The notes beneath the pieces were generated by a model that saw nothing but the letters and a program-made list of their open reading frames with translations, was not told where the DNA came from and searched no databases. A DNA stretch of 64,000 bases, taken from Euptelea pleiosperma (taxonomy: Eukaryota; Streptophyta; Magnoliopsida; Ranunculales; Eupteleaceae). This document shows, piece by piece, positions 36,182 through 48,300 of this stretch. Made by a program: the position numbers and the translations under genes. Position 1 is the stretch's first letter. Every line of letters begins with the position of its first letter. The stretch lies in contig CM068548.1 of NCBI GenBank assembly GCA_035048495.1, positions 12,203,464-12,267,463 of the forward strand, written 5' to 3'.

Positions 36182-36213
<32 letters not shown>
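35724..36213 (+). repeat. (GA)n tracts in the probable PP2C 5' leader
   Basis: GA/AG microsatellites lie at 35724-35763, 36061-36075 and 36166-36213. GA-rich leaders are common in plant genes. A donor-like CTG|GTAAGCAAC at 36000/36001 could start a 5' UTR intron, but the acceptor is not clear. Confidence 0.6.
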
Positions 36214-36216
<3 letters not shown>

Positions 36217-36810
36217 CAAGAGGTTGAAATGGGTTGCCTCAGATCCAGGGAACCCAAGTTTAATGTGAAAAGAGAACCATCTTTTTAGGGTTTCCTTGTG
36301 ATTCTTGGGAGTTATGCTTTTCCTAGGTTCTTTCTCATGACCCCCTTTGCTTTTTTTTTCTTTATTGAGCTTAGAGATAAGGGGTTGATTTCAATTTGAT
36401 TTGATTTAATGGTTGTTGAGGGGGAGGGGGAGGGGGAGGGGGATTTTTTAGGTTCTTCTCTTGCTGTTTCTGTGTCACTGTAGTTGATAGTGCTAGATAG
36501 AGAAGTTTCAACAGGTGGGGAAGGTTTTGATAAGTTCTAGAGGTATCTAACCTATCCATCAATCCAGGGTTGAAATTTCCATAAATGGGAGTTTGGATCC
36601 ATTTTTCTTCACCAGATCTGGCCACCCATTTTTATTAGTTCATTAGCCGCACGAAAAATCGGGTATGGGTATTTGAGTTTCTTATGCATGGATATCCGGA
36701 GATGTTTCCAGATGGGAGAAGAACGAGATGAACTAGTTGAAAAATGATAGTTTATGTGATTTTGGAGGGGTTGGAAGGTTACTATTACTACAACTTTGAT
36801 AGAGGAGTTG

Positions 36811-39800
36811 ATGGAGGAGATGTCTCCGGCGGTTTTGGTGCCATTTAGGTTGGGTAATTCCATCTGTGATAATTCGGCGATTGCAACTCACATGGAAATC
36901 ACACGACTCAAGCTGATAACAGACACTGCCAGCTTGTTGTCTGATCCCACATCTAAGCTGCCTCCTGAGTCTGTTTCTTGTGAAGGTGAAGGTTGTACTT
37001 GTAGTAATCCACAGAGTGAAGTTGATATAGTAACCATGTTAGTACCAGACGAAGAAGATAGGGAAGGAGGAGCTGCGTTGTTCCAGATGGTACCTGAAAG
37101 TGAAAGCATTTGTGTGGCTAGCGATGCCATAATTCAGGAAAGCGAGGAAGATGATAACTTATCTGTGGGCGGCGATCAAATATTCGATAGCTCTTGTGCT
37201 CTTTCTGTGGCAAGTGATACCAGTAGCATATGTGGTGAAGAATTGTTAGCTTTGGAGGCTGCTTGTGACATAAGCACACTGAGTTCTGTAGACATTGAAA
37301 AGAGTATTGGCAATATTCAATTTATTGCAAAGGCTGCTGCTATAGAGGAACCGAGTGTTAAGCAGGAGTCCATGGGTGATCTCCTTGCTGTGGCAACGGG
37401 CCTTGAGGTTCAGGTTGAAGATGGAACTGATTCAAAGACATCGGCAGTGGTTATTCAGGTGCCTCGGGAGAAGAGGATCATTGGAACTGGCAGCAGAGGC
37501 ATTTTTGACTTGGATTGTGTACCCCTTTGGGGATCAATATCTATCTGTGGGAGAAGATCAGAGATGGAAGATGCTTTTGCAGCTGTCCCTTGGTTTTCGA
37601 AAATTCCTATTCAAATGCTAATTGGTGATACCTTGGTGAATGGCATGAACCAAAGTTTGAGTCACTCAATTGCTCATTTCTTTGGAGTCTATGATGGCCA
37701 TGGGGGTTCTCAGGTATGATCTAGTTTCCTTTCTTTATCAAATTTCTTTCAATCATAAATATATTGTTTAAGCATGTGGATTAGCCTAACAGAATTGATT
37801 TTCTTTGTGCAGGTTGCTGATTACTGTCGTGATCGTATCCATTCGGCTCTAGTTGAGGAGATGGAAATCTCGAAAGAAGGTTTAGGTGATGGAAGCATCC
37901 ACGATAACTGGCCCGTGCTATGGGAGAAAACATTCACAAATTGCTTTATGAAAGTTGATGCTGAGGTTGGAGGAAGAGTCAGCAGAGGCAGTGTTGAGGG
38001 TAGTCCTGGACCTGTTGCTCCAGAAACTGTTGGTTCTACTGCTGTGGTTGCCGTTATTTGTTCGTCCCACATTATAGTCGCAAACTGTGGTGATTCAAGA
38101 GCAGTATTGTGTCGTGGCAAAGAACCCATGCCATTGTCAGTGGATCATAAAGTAAGGCATGTGTTTTAGTCTTGCATTTTGAATAATTTGCAATTGAAGC
38201 TATTGTTCTATGGGAAACTGATCTCCCCATTTAATCGTTTCAGCCAAATAGAGAAGACGAATATGCAAGGATTGAAGCAGCCGGAGGCAAGGTCATACAG
38301 TGGAATGGACACCGTGTGTTTGGTGTTCTTGCAATGTCAAGGTCCATTGGTATGTGCATTCTTTTCACAGTATTCTTTTGCTGTTTACATGTTTCTAGCA
38401 TAGTATATTCCAGGCTTCATCCAGAAAGTGTCCCAAGTTGACTCGCCAACCAGGAACATCTGCCATTAATAGCTTTATGTTTTTATTATTATAATCTTGG
38501 AAGTTCAGAAATCTAGAATTCCACTTCAGGAAAAGTACCATCATGGTGCCCGAAATTTATTTACCCCCGTCTGTTGATATTTTCTCCTTTTCCTTGTTAT
38601 GTTTCTGATGTACTGGATTTTCTATTACTATGTTAAAGGCCAAAGAAATTTTGCGTGGCAGATGGGCAGCTCCTAACTGGAGTTCTGTCCATGCCTCATT
38701 TACCCAAATTTGGGTTATACATACTACAATTTATAGTTTAATTTTTGGTGATGGAATAAAATAAAGATGCGATATTAGAAAGATAGAACATTAGTGCTCT
38801 TGTGGATCTTGGAATAAATGCACATTAACTTCTCCAATCAAGCTCAACATTGAAAGCCAACCAGTCCTAATCAGATAAAATATTTACTTGGAATTGAAGG
38901 TCATCCATGGGTCAGATGTATGTTTTTTGTCTTGAAGTTTGCTTTTGATTTGCTAGGAAAAAAGGTAGAATAACCAGTACTGACCAACAGACTAAAAGCA
39001 TAATAAGGAAATCCATTATTTGATCCCATTTGTGTTGAATCATAGCTGGAGGCCTCTGGCGTTTGGAAATTAAGTTATCGGATCTAAAAGCTTGGAAGTG
39101 CTTAAGGTCTGATAGCTTAATGACGTATGTCTGAGTTGGATTGTTTGGTAAAGGTCTTAAGTCTTAAAATTAAGTCAAGGGCATTGTCGGTATTTTGAAA
39201 TGTTCATTAGGACACTTTCGTAAGTTTTTAAAAGAGAAAGCTTTAAGAAAAGGGTATTATTGGTATTAAAAGAGAATCTTAGAATCTTTTGAAAAGATGC
39301 TTTCACTTACCGCAATAAGTGAAGGAAGGGTGACATTTTACTTTTCACTTAATTTCAGCGGTTTTGGTGATTAGTGCTGAAATTAAGTTGTTTACCAAAC
39401 GCCACATAATCACCAAAATCACTTAATTTCAATTCATTCAGACTTAAGGTCTGTGAAAAAGTTTTACCAAACACCACCAGTTTACCCTCCGTTCAGTTTA
39501 TGCAGAAGCCAAGAATATCAGCTATTGAAGTTATCAAGATAATATCGAGATATTTTTAAACTATGCTTTCATCACAAGTTTGATCCTACATGTGTATCTC
39601 AGGCTACTGTTTTTCATTCCAAACTATAATTTTTCTGAAAAGCAAAACTCAAATGAATATTGCCCTATCAAGTCAAAAGTATAGAACCACAACTGAATGC
39701 TTAGTCTCCCATTTTTTAGATTGATTTGCAATGTTTGGGTCCTTTTGGATATGAACATGAAAACATACTACTTACTTTGATATTAAACTGCATTTCTTCT

Positions 39801-42800
39801 GTTATTGATCCACTTTATCATGCCATAACCAAACCTCTAGAAATAGATTCTAGTTTATTGGGAAAGAACCTGATGTTGAAGAAAATGAGGTAAAGCATGT
39901 CACATCCGAAGAACAAGTGGTTGGCGTTCAAGTAAGGGTATTTCTGGGGATAGACCTTCATATTTATTGAACAAGCTCTTAACGAGCAAACCAAGTATTT
40001 TAGCTTAAGTGAAATTAGTAGAGATGTACACATTTTGTTGGAGTACTAATACACTTAGTCATCCTTTCTGTTGTTTATGTAAATCAGGAGCAAACTTATT
40101 TTATAAATATTACATTGATTAGTGAAAGCTTGAGCGGCTTCTATGTCTGTCACCTTCAAATGCAATTTGATTTATTTTCCCTCCTTCGAGATTGTTACTA
40201 CAAATTTTCATGTCAATTATTTTGTTATGTCAGTTCTGTATTATTTCTTAGTATAAAATCTGAATATAGTAGTAGAGTCAAAATCCAGTTCAGCATGATC
40301 AAGCAAAGCACATTGAAGTGGATAGACACTTCATACGGGAGAAGATTGTTTCTGGGGAAGTTTATACTCCTTTTGTGAAGATTGACGAGCATGTAGTAGA
40401 TGTGTTCACTAAGGGAGTTCCCAATCATTAGTTACACTGGTGTCTCAGCAAGTTGTGCATGATAGATATCCACATACCAACTTGAGGGGAGTGTTGTTAT
40501 GGTGCACCATTTACGCTACAAGGGACCCCTTTTATATTGTAAGGGCATTATTGTCCATGTAAGGATTTTACATAAATAAGGAGTCATGTGATACACATGG
40601 GTCTTCTTTTCTTCCCATATTTGCTCTCTTCTCTCTCCTCTCTTTCTCTTGAAACCCTAACCCTAAATTCAACTAGTACCAAGATGATACACATACCAAA
40701 GCCCTAATTGAAGTAATTCAAACCTAGTCTTCTATGACACATGTAAAAGATAAACAACAATTTCTCTTAATTAGGCATTAAAAATCATTACTGTGATATA
40801 TATTCATATCTTTGCATAAGGAGATGCTTTTTTCTCAATGTCTTGTTCTGTCAGCTTATCAAAAAAATGGAACAAAACTTATATTTTAAACCCTGAATGT
40901 ATCAACAATGCCTAGCGTTTCATGTTTTCCATCATCATCATAATAATAAGATATGAGAATGTTTAACATTGATTTCATCCCCAACCTCAAAGATCAAAGA
41001 AGAATGCCAAGAACCATTACAAACATTAAGAGGACAAGAGATATTACTATTCGTTGGTAAAATAAGAAGAAATGCAAGAATGACCAAACAATCATGGAAT
41101 ATTGAACGATCCGATTCATTTCAACATAGTTCTAAAGTTGAAAGAGTATATCTTACCGTCTCATCTTCCTTTTGAGGAACAATTCCAACTCCATCCTCAT
41201 TTTCCTTGGCATCATTGATAAAATCAAGGTATTGGTCTCTCACTGGGCCTTAGCCTTTGAAGGAGTTTAAAGATGTTGGTGTCAATGATATTTTGTGAGA
41301 TTGGAGGACAATTGTGTGGTCCTCACCTTTTTCTCTTAGCGCTTGGTGTGTTTGGAAGCCTCTTAAAAGGATGGAATTGAGGTCAATTTTGACCGATGCT
41401 TGCGTGGAAATCCCAGTCCTTTGGATATTGGAGGCACGTTTTTGTGATTTTGAAGGGGGAATCATTATGAGACATAGCTACTTCAACATGTTGGTCGTAC
41501 CCATATCGACACAATATGATATTGGATATTGCACGAATACTTCTACGCCACTAATTTCTCACTTTTTATTGTATTATTGTGTATTTTCTCAACTCCTAAC
41601 AATTTCTTTATTTTTTTTTATGTCAATAGGAAGATATAAAGTGATTATAAATTGGATAGGATACCCATCCGTATTCGTGTCTTGGATTTCGCGAAATGAA
41701 GAGTCGTATCCCCATTTTTCCATACTAGTGTTCTTATTTGTATCCGTATTTGGGCATCTTAGGAATCACCTATGTATTTTAGTGGAAAGTGACTCCAACA
41801 AAGTGGACATTGCTCTTCTCCTAGTAAAAATTAGTTGGGGTTCTAGTAATAAAAAGAACCCTCGAGAATTTCCTATATTATAAAGGAGATTCTCGACTTG
41901 GCGTTCACTAAGAAAATCTCATTCTCTTATGTGACAAGGTTGGTGAATGCTCAACAATTTTTTGGGTTAAAGAAGGGGTTAGTAAGGATGTGCTTTATTG
42001 CTATATCAGTATGTTGTTGTAATTCCCGTCCTTGTTTCTTCTTTCTCTTTCCCATATATTGGAAAAAGGGTATCTCAAGTTAAAATCCAATTTTAAGTTT
42101 AGTCTGAGTTTATAACTTGCATCTTATGTAGTTTTTATTTTCAGATTGCTATAGTTCAATTGTAGTAGAATTATATGTTTTTAAGTATTTATAATAGGGT
42201 TTAGGAATTCACAAAGTTCTAGGAGAGTTTCTATTTTATGTCTAGTTTCAATAAGATCGGCTGAACTTTGGGGCTGTTTTCCAGCCATCTATAAATTCCC
42301 CTATGAGTTACAAGTTGAAAAGATTTTTTTAGTTATGCTGCTAGAGTGGTATGATGCCTCTATCACCTATCTCCTAGGTGGTCTTAGCTAGAAGGTTGGT
42401 GTCACTCCATCGTCAGCCTTACAAATTGGTAAGAATTCAATTCTCCTTCTCTACTTCTTTTACTTGTTCCTAGTCATCTGTTTATACCATTAAAACTCTC
42501 ACATGACAAGACCTTATAAAATCTATCTATCCTCTCATCTTCAAGCCTTAAGCACGGATCCCCTTCTAATTGTCCTATATGAACAATCACCATGTTTCTT
42601 ATTTATCTATTTATTATGGCCCATCTAATCAACCATCTTCCATTCTTGTATCCAGTCCCCCATCGAAACCTATTTCAATACGCCCTAATCTCCTATAAAA
42701 CCTTAGCAGACCACCTTAAACGTACCCATACTGATGCAGGACATCTAACCAATATTCCCAAAAGCTGTGACTGATGGGGGCGTGGGATTAAGTTCATTTA

Positions 42801-45276
42801 TCTCATAGCCTAGATCCAAACTCTCGGCCAAACCCCTCTCGTGGGTCCTATCTCACACAGGCCACTCCACCGTGAGCGTGCCTCTCGTCCAAGATTTAAA
42901 ATTTCGTTTCAGAGGAATGTCTCGGTCAAGTGAAAAATCGAGACAAACTCCGAAACGAAACGAAACATTCCCGAAACATTGAAAAAACGAAATTTCTAAA
43001 ACATTACAAAACATTTACGAAACATTACGAAATATTATTCAAAATCATTAAATTATATGTTTTATTTATTTTTATTGTATCGGACTGTCTCGGCGAAACA
43101 AATCGAAACATTCCGAAACATACGAAACATTCAATGTTTCGTTTCGGTTTCCTTGCGAAACGAAACGAAACATTACGAAACATTGCGAAATTTTAAACCA
43201 TGCTCTCGTCTCCCACGCAGGCTTCTCCACTCGAGCCCGGTGTGAAAATGCCCCTGCCTTAATCACCCTCAGCGAGGAGTCTCGAATACGAAACCTCCTT
43301 GTCACGGGGGCGCTTCCAAACCCAAAAGACTAGCCTATTAGGTGGTGCCTACCCCCCCACACTTATAGTCCAAGACCTCCTAGTACACAGCCGATGTGGG
43401 ACTAAAGTCCGTGACAGGCTCCCCCGCCTAGACCCTGACGCCCTCGTCAGGGGGACCCACGCAACCCCGCATGGGACCCACGGTCGTCCCCACCTCTGAT
43501 GTCCCTAGGTAGGCTCTGATACCACTTGTCACGGGGGCGCTTCCAAACCCAAAAGACTAGCCTATTAGGTGGTGCCTACCCCCCCACACTTATAGTCCAA
43601 GACCTCCTAGTACACAGCCGATGTGGGACTAAAGTCCGTGACAGGCTCCCCCGCCTAGACCCTGACGCCCTCGTCAGGGGGACCCACGCAACCCCGCATG
43701 GGACCCACGGTCGTCCCCACCTCTGATGTCCCTAGGTAGGCTCTGATACCACTTGTCACGGGGGCGCTTCCAAACCCAAAAGACTAGCCTATTAGGTGGT
43801 GCCTACCCCCCCACACTTATAGTCCAAGACCTCCTAGTACACAGCCGATGTGGGACTAAAGTCCGTGACATCCTGCTCTGATACCACTTTGATGCAGGAT
43901 ATCTAACCAATACTCCCAAAAGCCACAACTGATGGGGGAGTGATATTAAATTTCTTTATCTCATAGCCCAGATCCAGGCTCTCTGCGGAACCCCTATCGT
44001 GGGTCCCATCTCACACAGGCGACCCCACCCTTAGCGTGTCCCTTGTCTCTCACGCAGGCTGCCCCACTCGAGACCGGTGTTAAAATGCCCCTGCATTACA
44101 TGCATGGTTTCTGCCTTGTTAGTTGTTAACACTACCCTTAATCCTCTAATTCACCAATTTTCCTAACTAATTATTTGATCCTTAATACCCTTTCCCTCAT
44201 AACCCAAACCCTATATAACATTAGAAAACTTCCCTTTGGATTAAACCCTAGGCTTTGAATCAAAACCATTTTATAAAAACTTAACTCGAGAGTTGGTCAA
44301 ATATATTCAACTCCAAAACTTGACTCTAATCAAAACAGCTTGACTCGAATATTGATGTTAAAACTCAACCCTCTCCTACGTTGCAAGTATTCGGTACGGA
44401 GCTTCGCGTGAAAGCGAGGGAGAGAAAACGGCTGGATTAAAAGGCTGGGTTGGGGATTCGGGAAGCTGTTCTTTATGTTTCGTTTCATGCTATTAAAGCT
44501 GTATTCGGTGGTGAAGTAGAGCTGGTAGGTGGCCCACGTCCCACCGTTGGTGTTTATAGCATCGGAAAGGAATAGAGTAAGGTTCAACTGTCTATTTATA
44601 GGTATGTCTTGAGTGGGTCTCTTTCTCTAGTTGCTCAAGGAAGTACTGATCTAGTGAGCTCCTTGAGATCGAGTGCATAGGAAAGACCTGGGCACTAAAT
44701 GCCATCAGAAAATAGGACTTTCAGATGAGGGTTAACTGGCTTTATTATGGTAACACTAACTCTATTGAGTGACTGCACTCAATCTCAATGAGCCACTTCA
44801 TTAACTTAACGAGCTACATCATTAACTCAATACCCTATAGTAACACTGGCATGCACGAGACAAACACCCCTCGCAGTGTGAAGGCTGCCTACCAGCTCTA
44901 CTTTGCTGCTGGGAAACAGCTGTAGCAGCACGAAACAAAACATAAAGAACAGCTTCACAAAGCTCGGTCTTGTAATTGAGTCATTTTCTCTCCCTCGCTT
45001 TCGCACAAAGCTCCGTACTGAATATACTTTCTAAACTCTCTTTCCCTCCCATGGGCCACCCTAACCCAGCCCTAAAACTTGGCGACACAGGGTGGGGGTA
45101 GTCCAGTACTACCATTCTTATTAATATTACAACCTAGCCACACACGAGGTATATTCTTATCAATCTAAAATTGTCCAATTGGCAGGAATAAAAATCAGCC
45201 AATTGGATGGTCCTAACCGCAACCAATTGTATCCTTTTGGATGCTGGAAACGCAAAAGTAGAAATCTAGAGAAAGG

Positions 45277-45357
<81 letters not shown>

Positions 45358-48300
45358 TGATTTTAATCATCTGATCAAGCTGATTTCTGGTCAAACGTGT
45401 CTACATAATAGTCCGCTAATAGAAAGGTTCAGATTGATAAGAGTTTGCAATAGTTGTCTAATATAGATAGACTTGGTACTAGTACCATGACTACCTAATA
45501 TATGTATGACTTTCATAACAGAGATCTGTAACCCCCACCATTTGTGGAAAGTTGGGGTTTCAGACCAAAAAAGGAAGTTAGGGTAACTCGTGAGCATATA
45601 AAATCTTATTAAACAACCTAGATTCCCATAATGGAGAGTGGAGCACTGGCATGACAGAAGCCATTTGTTGTAATCTTGGATCGTAACCAGGATAAGAGAT
45701 TAGGGTTAGAGATGGAAGAGAGGAGAGGAGAGGAGAAGAGAATTGGGGGAAGAGGAGAAATCGTGTAGAGCTTAGAATAGCCTACACGATTTCACCCAAT
45801 ATATATATTAAGTGAAGTTTTACAATATTACAAGGGCCCCCTGTAGAATATAAGATATTACAAGTAGGTCCCTGACAACACTCCCCCTCAAGCTGGTGCG
45901 AAGATATCTATCATGCCCAGCTTGGATAACAGGTGCTCTAAGATCCCTTTAGTAACACCTTTAGTTAACACATCTGCAACTTGATCAGCAGTATGGACAT
46001 ACGGTGTGCAAATAAGTCCCTGACCAAGCTTCTCTTTGATGAAGTGACGGTCTACCTCAATGTGCTTTGTTATGTCGTGTTGAACTGGATTATGAGCAAT
46101 GCTGATGGCTGCTTTATTGTCACAATACAGTTGCATAGACCCTTTGACAGGATATCCTAGCTCACTGAGCATAGTCTTCAACCATAGAAGCTCACATACA
46201 CCATGAGCCATAGAACGATACTCTGCTTCGGCACTGGAGGGGGCGACAACTGGTTGCTTCTTGCTGCGCCAAGAGACCAGATTACCTCCCACATACGTGC
46301 AGTACCCTGATGTGGAACGTCTGTCAGTGACTGAACCTGATTAGTCAGCGTCTGTATAAGCTTCAACTCGCAGGTGTCCATTCTTACTAAACAGGATACC
46401 CTTTCCTGGAGCCCCCTTAAGATAGCGTAACACTCGGTGTGCTGCTTCAAGATGTGGAGAGCGAGGAGCATGCATGAACTGACTGCATATGCAATATCTG
46501 GTCGTGTCAGCGAAAGGTAAATGAGACGTCCAACAAGTCTCTGGAACTGGCCTGTATCAACAATGGGATCCCCATCAACAAGATTCAGCTGATGTTGCTG
46601 CTCTATAGGCGTATCAGCTGGTTTAGCTCCCAAGTTTCCTAACTCTCGAAGGAGATCAAGTACATACTTTCTTTGTGAGATGAACACACCTTATTTTGAC
46701 CTAGCAACCTCAATGCTCAGAAAGTATCTCAAGGTTCCCAGATCCTTGATTTCGAACTCTGTGCCGAGGTATTTTTTCAATCTGCAAACCTCATCTGGGT
46801 CATCTCTTGTGACCACGATATCATCCACATACACAATAAGAGCAGTAAGACGACCTTGACTTTTCTTAATGAAAATAGTGTGGTCCGCCTGATTCTGCGA
46901 GTAGCCAATCTTCTTGACTGCGGAACTGAACCTCTCGAACCAAGCCCTTGGTGATTGTTTAAGCCCATACAAGGCTTTCTTCAGTCTGCACACAAGTTCC
47001 TTAATCCCAGTTGGACTGAACCCCGGAGGACCTGTCATGTAGACCTCTTCCTCTAGATCACCATGGAGGAAGGCATTCTTGACATCCAACTGGTGGAGGG
47101 GCCAAGAAAAATTTGCCGCGAGAGATAACAGAACTCGAACTGAGTTCATCTTGGCCACAAGAGCAAACGTCTCCTGGTAGTCAATCCCATAAGTCTGTGT
47201 GTACCCTTTTGCAACGAGACGGGCCTTGTACCTGTCGATGCTTCCATCTGCTTTGTATTTCACTGTATGTACCCACTTGCACCTCACGGGTTTCTTTCCT
47301 CTAGGCAATGGAACCAAATCCCAAGTACCATTCTTTTCTAGAGCTGCCATCTCCTCTAGCATGGCTGCTTTCCACTGAGGCTGGCTGAGGGCATCTGAGA
47401 CACCGAATGGCAGAGCGACACTGGATAGGGAAGTAGCAAATGCCCTATAGGATGGTGAGAGTTGCTGATAGAAAACAAAGTGAGAGATAGGGTGCTTGGT
47501 AACACAGTTCTGAATACCCTTCCGATGAGCAATAGGTACATCAATGTCTATGGGAAGGATAGTAGAAGGAGCAACAGACATATCATCATGAGGATCACTG
47601 AGGGCACGATTACCTGGATCGAGTTGGATTTCCTGGCAGTGAGCTTGGATGGTGGACTGTTTCTCTTTTTGACGTCGTCTGGCATATGTCTTCAGCTGCG
47701 GATCCTGTGGCACAGTGTCAGTAGGAGATAAGGACAAGGGTACAGGAGACTCATCAGGCAAATCAAGGGGTACTGGTTGAGGAATCTCCCCCTGTGGAGG
47801 TATCGGACTCTCGTCAATACTCCCAAGCTCCCCCTGAAGAGAAGTCCGATCAACTGAGAAGAAGGGAAGACTCTCAAAAAAGGTAACATCTAGAGAAACA
47901 AACCGACGACGGGTAGAGGGATGGAAACACCGATATCCCTTCTGAGTGGACGTATAGCCAATGAACACACATCGAACGACTTTCGGATCTAACTTGTCCT
48001 TCTTGTGATGGGCGTGAACATAGCAAACACAACCAAAGACCTTAGGTGGAATGGAGAACACAGGACAGGAATGAAACATGAGTGAAATGGGAGACTTCGA
48101 CCCCAAGACATGAGAGGGCATCCGATTTATCAAGTAGGATGCCGTCAACACAGCGTCAGCCCAATAACCCTTGGGTACCTGAGTACCAAGAAGAAGTGCC
48201 CTAGCAACCTCCAGGACATGGCGATGCTTTCGCTCAGCGGTCCCATTCTGTTGAGGTGTATCGGCACATGAAGTCTGATGAAGAATCCATGCTCTTCAAA

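Larger units (their letters stand above)
42732..44098 (-). mobile_element. TRIM-like element B, carrying two nested insertions
   Basis: Two LTR copies start TGATGCAGG and end CCTGC.TTA: 42732-43261 (209 bp after removing a 313-bp MITE and its 8-bp duplication) and 43890-44098 (209 bp). Flanks are CATAC (42727-42731) and CATGC (44099-44103), a 5-bp duplication with one mismatch. The tRNA-iMet primer-binding site TGGTATCAGAGC lies on the minus strand just inside the right LTR (about 43876-43887). Without the inserted element A (43300-43870), the interior is only about 57 bp, far too small for any protein. Confidence 0.8.

Noticed and set aside
41314..41883. 189-codon plus-strand open frame in PP2C intron 3
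   Set aside because: No recognisable domain, odd hydrophobic/aromatic mix, no splice or start context; treated as chance or highly decayed repeat sequence.
43299..43726. Two identical 66-codon frames 227 bp apart, which could look like a duplicated small gene
   Set aside because: They are translations of TRIM A LTR and interior; the period matches the element exactly.
43300..43870. CRISPR-like or satellite array
   Set aside because: The 227-bp period resolves into LTRs with inverted TG..CA ends, primer site and polypurine tract, which a satellite would not have; plants have no CRISPR.
43890..44098. Cassandra element (5S rRNA-bearing TRIM)
   Set aside because: I looked for 5S rRNA-like sequence in both TRIM LTR families and saw none.
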